A DNA stretch of 29,140 nt from Nitrososphaerota archaeon (GTDB lineage Archaea; Thermoproteota; Nitrososphaeria; Nitrososphaerales; Gagatemarchaeaceae): assembly GCA_016200025.1 (NCBI GenBank), contig JACQFO010000008.1:1-29140 (forward strand), in the 5' to 3' direction. The stretch's first letter is position 1. Each line of letters opens with the position of its first letter. A program made the translations under genes and the position numbers. Below, piece by piece: positions 28,196 through 29,140 of this stretch. The notes below the pieces were generated by a model that was not told where the DNA came from, ran no database searches, and worked only from the letters and a program-made list of their open reading frames with translations.

Positions 28196-29140
28196 TCACT
28201 CGCCGTCTAGGAGTTCCTTTGAGAGGATCCATCTCTGGACCTCAGAAGTCCCTTCAACTATATCAAGTATCTTCGCATCGCGCATGTATCTTTCGAGAGG
28301 GAGGGCCCTGCTGACCCCGTAGCCTCCATGGATCTGTATCGCCCTCTCCGCGACCCATACCGCTGTCTCGCTGGCAAAGTACTTCGCAATTGCCGCTTCC
28401 TTCGTGAACTCCTCCCCGCTGTCGTGGACGGTCGCGGCGTGGTAGGTGAGGAGCTTTGCCGCCTTGGTCCTGGTGGCCATGTCGGCGAGCATGAACCTGA
28501 TGGCCTCATGCTTGGAGAGAGGCCTGCCAAAGATCTTCCGCTTCATCGCATAGTCGAGGGACTGGTCCAGCGCGGCCTCTGCGATCCCGACTGCCGCGGC
28601 TGCCGCACCGATCCTGGACTTGCCCAGGATGACCATGGCGATGAGAAACCCGTCCCCCTCGCGCCCGACGAGGTTTTGGGCGGGTATCTTGCAGTTCTCA
28701 AAGACGAGCTCGGCTGTGGCCGTCCCCCTGGCTCCCATCACTTCGAGCTTCTGGCCGACCCTGAAACCGGGCGTCCCCTTCTCGACCAAGAAGGCGCTTA
28801 TGCCCGCGGCCCCGTCCTCCGCTGTCCCCGTCCTTGCGAAGAAGACGAGCAGGTCGGCGACCGCCCCCTGGGTGATGAATATCTTGGAACCGTTGACGAC
28901 GTAGGAGTCTCCCTGCTTCTCCGCCTTGGTCGAGATCCCTGCAGCGTCCGAGCCGGCCCCGGGCTCGGTGAGGCCGTAGGCTCCGATGATATCGCCCTTG
29001 ACAATCCCCGGGAGGTACTTCGACTTCTGGTCGTCTGACCCGTACAGCGCCAGGGCGTTCCCCGCGAGCCCGTTCTTGACGCCCATGATGAAGCTCGCCG
29101 AGAGGCTGGCTCGGGCTATCTCCTCGCCCACGACGACGGC
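28196..29140 (-). CDS. Acyl-CoA dehydrogenase (C-terminal part, cut by window edge)
   Basis: At least 314 residues are visible, running off the right edge with no start inside the window; the GTG at 29131 is internal. Parts seen are AYGLTEPGAGSDAAGISTKAEK (flavin motif I), KIFITQGAVADLLVFFART, KLEVMGARGTATAELVFENCKIP, and the helical domain RKIFGRPLSKHEAIRFMLADM. They are followed by QIHGGYGVSRALPLERYMRDAKILDIVEGTSEVQRWIL with the catalytic Glu in the E-G-T-S block. A full enzyme is about 380 aa, so roughly 65 residues are missing. It introduces an alpha-beta double bond into acyl-CoA with FAD. It is followed by thiolase and DUF35 genes. Confidence 0.95.
   Translation of the reverse strand, partial: AVVVGEEIARASLSASFIMGVKNGLAGNALALYGSDDQKSKYLPGIVKGDIIGAYGLTEPGAGSDAAGISTKAEKQGDSYVVNGSKIFITQGAVADLLVFFARTGTAEDGAAGISAFLVEKGTPGFRVGQKLEVMGARGTATAELVFENCKIPAQNLVGREGDGFLIAMVILGKSRIGAAAAAVGIAEAALDQSLDYAMKRKIFGRPLSKHEAIRFMLADMATRTKAAKLLTYHAATVHDSGEEFTKEAAIAKYFASETAVWVAERAIQIHGGYGVSRALPLERYMRDAKILDIVEGTSEVQRWILSKELLDGE

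Noticed and set aside
1..29140. Mobile elements, phage genes or defence systems
   Set aside because: No transposase, integrase, inverted repeat pairs, target duplications or defence proteins were seen. All genes look like chromosomal core or metabolic genes.

Overview
The window is archaeal chromosome, high in G+C (about 60% by eye) and densely packed. Typical archaeal or archaeal/eukaryotic genes include diphthine synthase, FEN1, aEF1-beta with its Zn-ribbon partner, ribosomal proteins S3Ae, L15e and archaeal-type S15, TruD, Pth2, a DHH RecJ-like nuclease, and KEOPS subunits Kae1, Bud32 and a Pcc1-like protein. Most genes have a TATA-like box about 25-30 nt before the start codon and no leader, and TTG is a very common start codon. 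Protein resemblance (DphB-DUF357, RibL with an HTH, the Pcc1-like and S15 sequences) suggests a TACK archaeon, probably a Nitrososphaeria/Thaumarchaeota lineage. That assignment is inference. No transposon, phage, CRISPR or rRNA signal was seen, so this looks like a core, housekeeping-rich region.

Layout. 1-3,640: the N-terminal part of a cysteine-synthase-like PLP enzyme, a secreted 16-repeat YVTN beta-propeller, and two small membrane proteins. 3,741-6,209: an intron-rich tRNA-Lys(CUU), diphthine synthase fused to a DUF357-like domain, HTH-RibL, and a convergent translin-family protein. 6,297-7,841: a probably frameshifted tiny membrane ORF, an Hjc/Mrr-like nuclease, a 52-aa double-CxxC protein, a helical-repeat protein and a hotdog thioesterase. 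7,903-10,785: an MBL hydrolase, threonine dehydratase, FEN1 and a winged-helix protein. 10,853-14,205: aEF1-beta and Zn-ribbon, geranylgeranyl-reductase-like flavoprotein, Pth2 and TruD. 14,245-19,747: ferredoxin-NADP reductase-like flavoprotein, L15e, a SerA-like dehydrogenase with an unusual FAD protein, YchF GTPase and S3Ae.

19,782-25,449 holds an information-processing block on the minus strand. One run is S15, RecJ-like, Pcc1-like and SerRS; the other is an unknown protein, Kae1 and Bud32. 25,504-26,594 (plus strand) carries a COG1325-like RNA-binding protein, a probable RNase P Pop5 and an SCP2 protein. The right end is a minus-strand acyl-CoA dehydrogenase, thiolase and DUF35 operon.

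The most noteworthy points are: a tRNA-Lys whose sequence is restored only by removing about three introns; a Bud32 with no canonical start codon that lies in the +1 frame directly after Kae1; a Pop5-like gene that likewise appears to need a CTG start; a shared TATA box placed symmetrically between divergent leaderless genes; and several genes or broken ORFs too small for ordinary gene calling.
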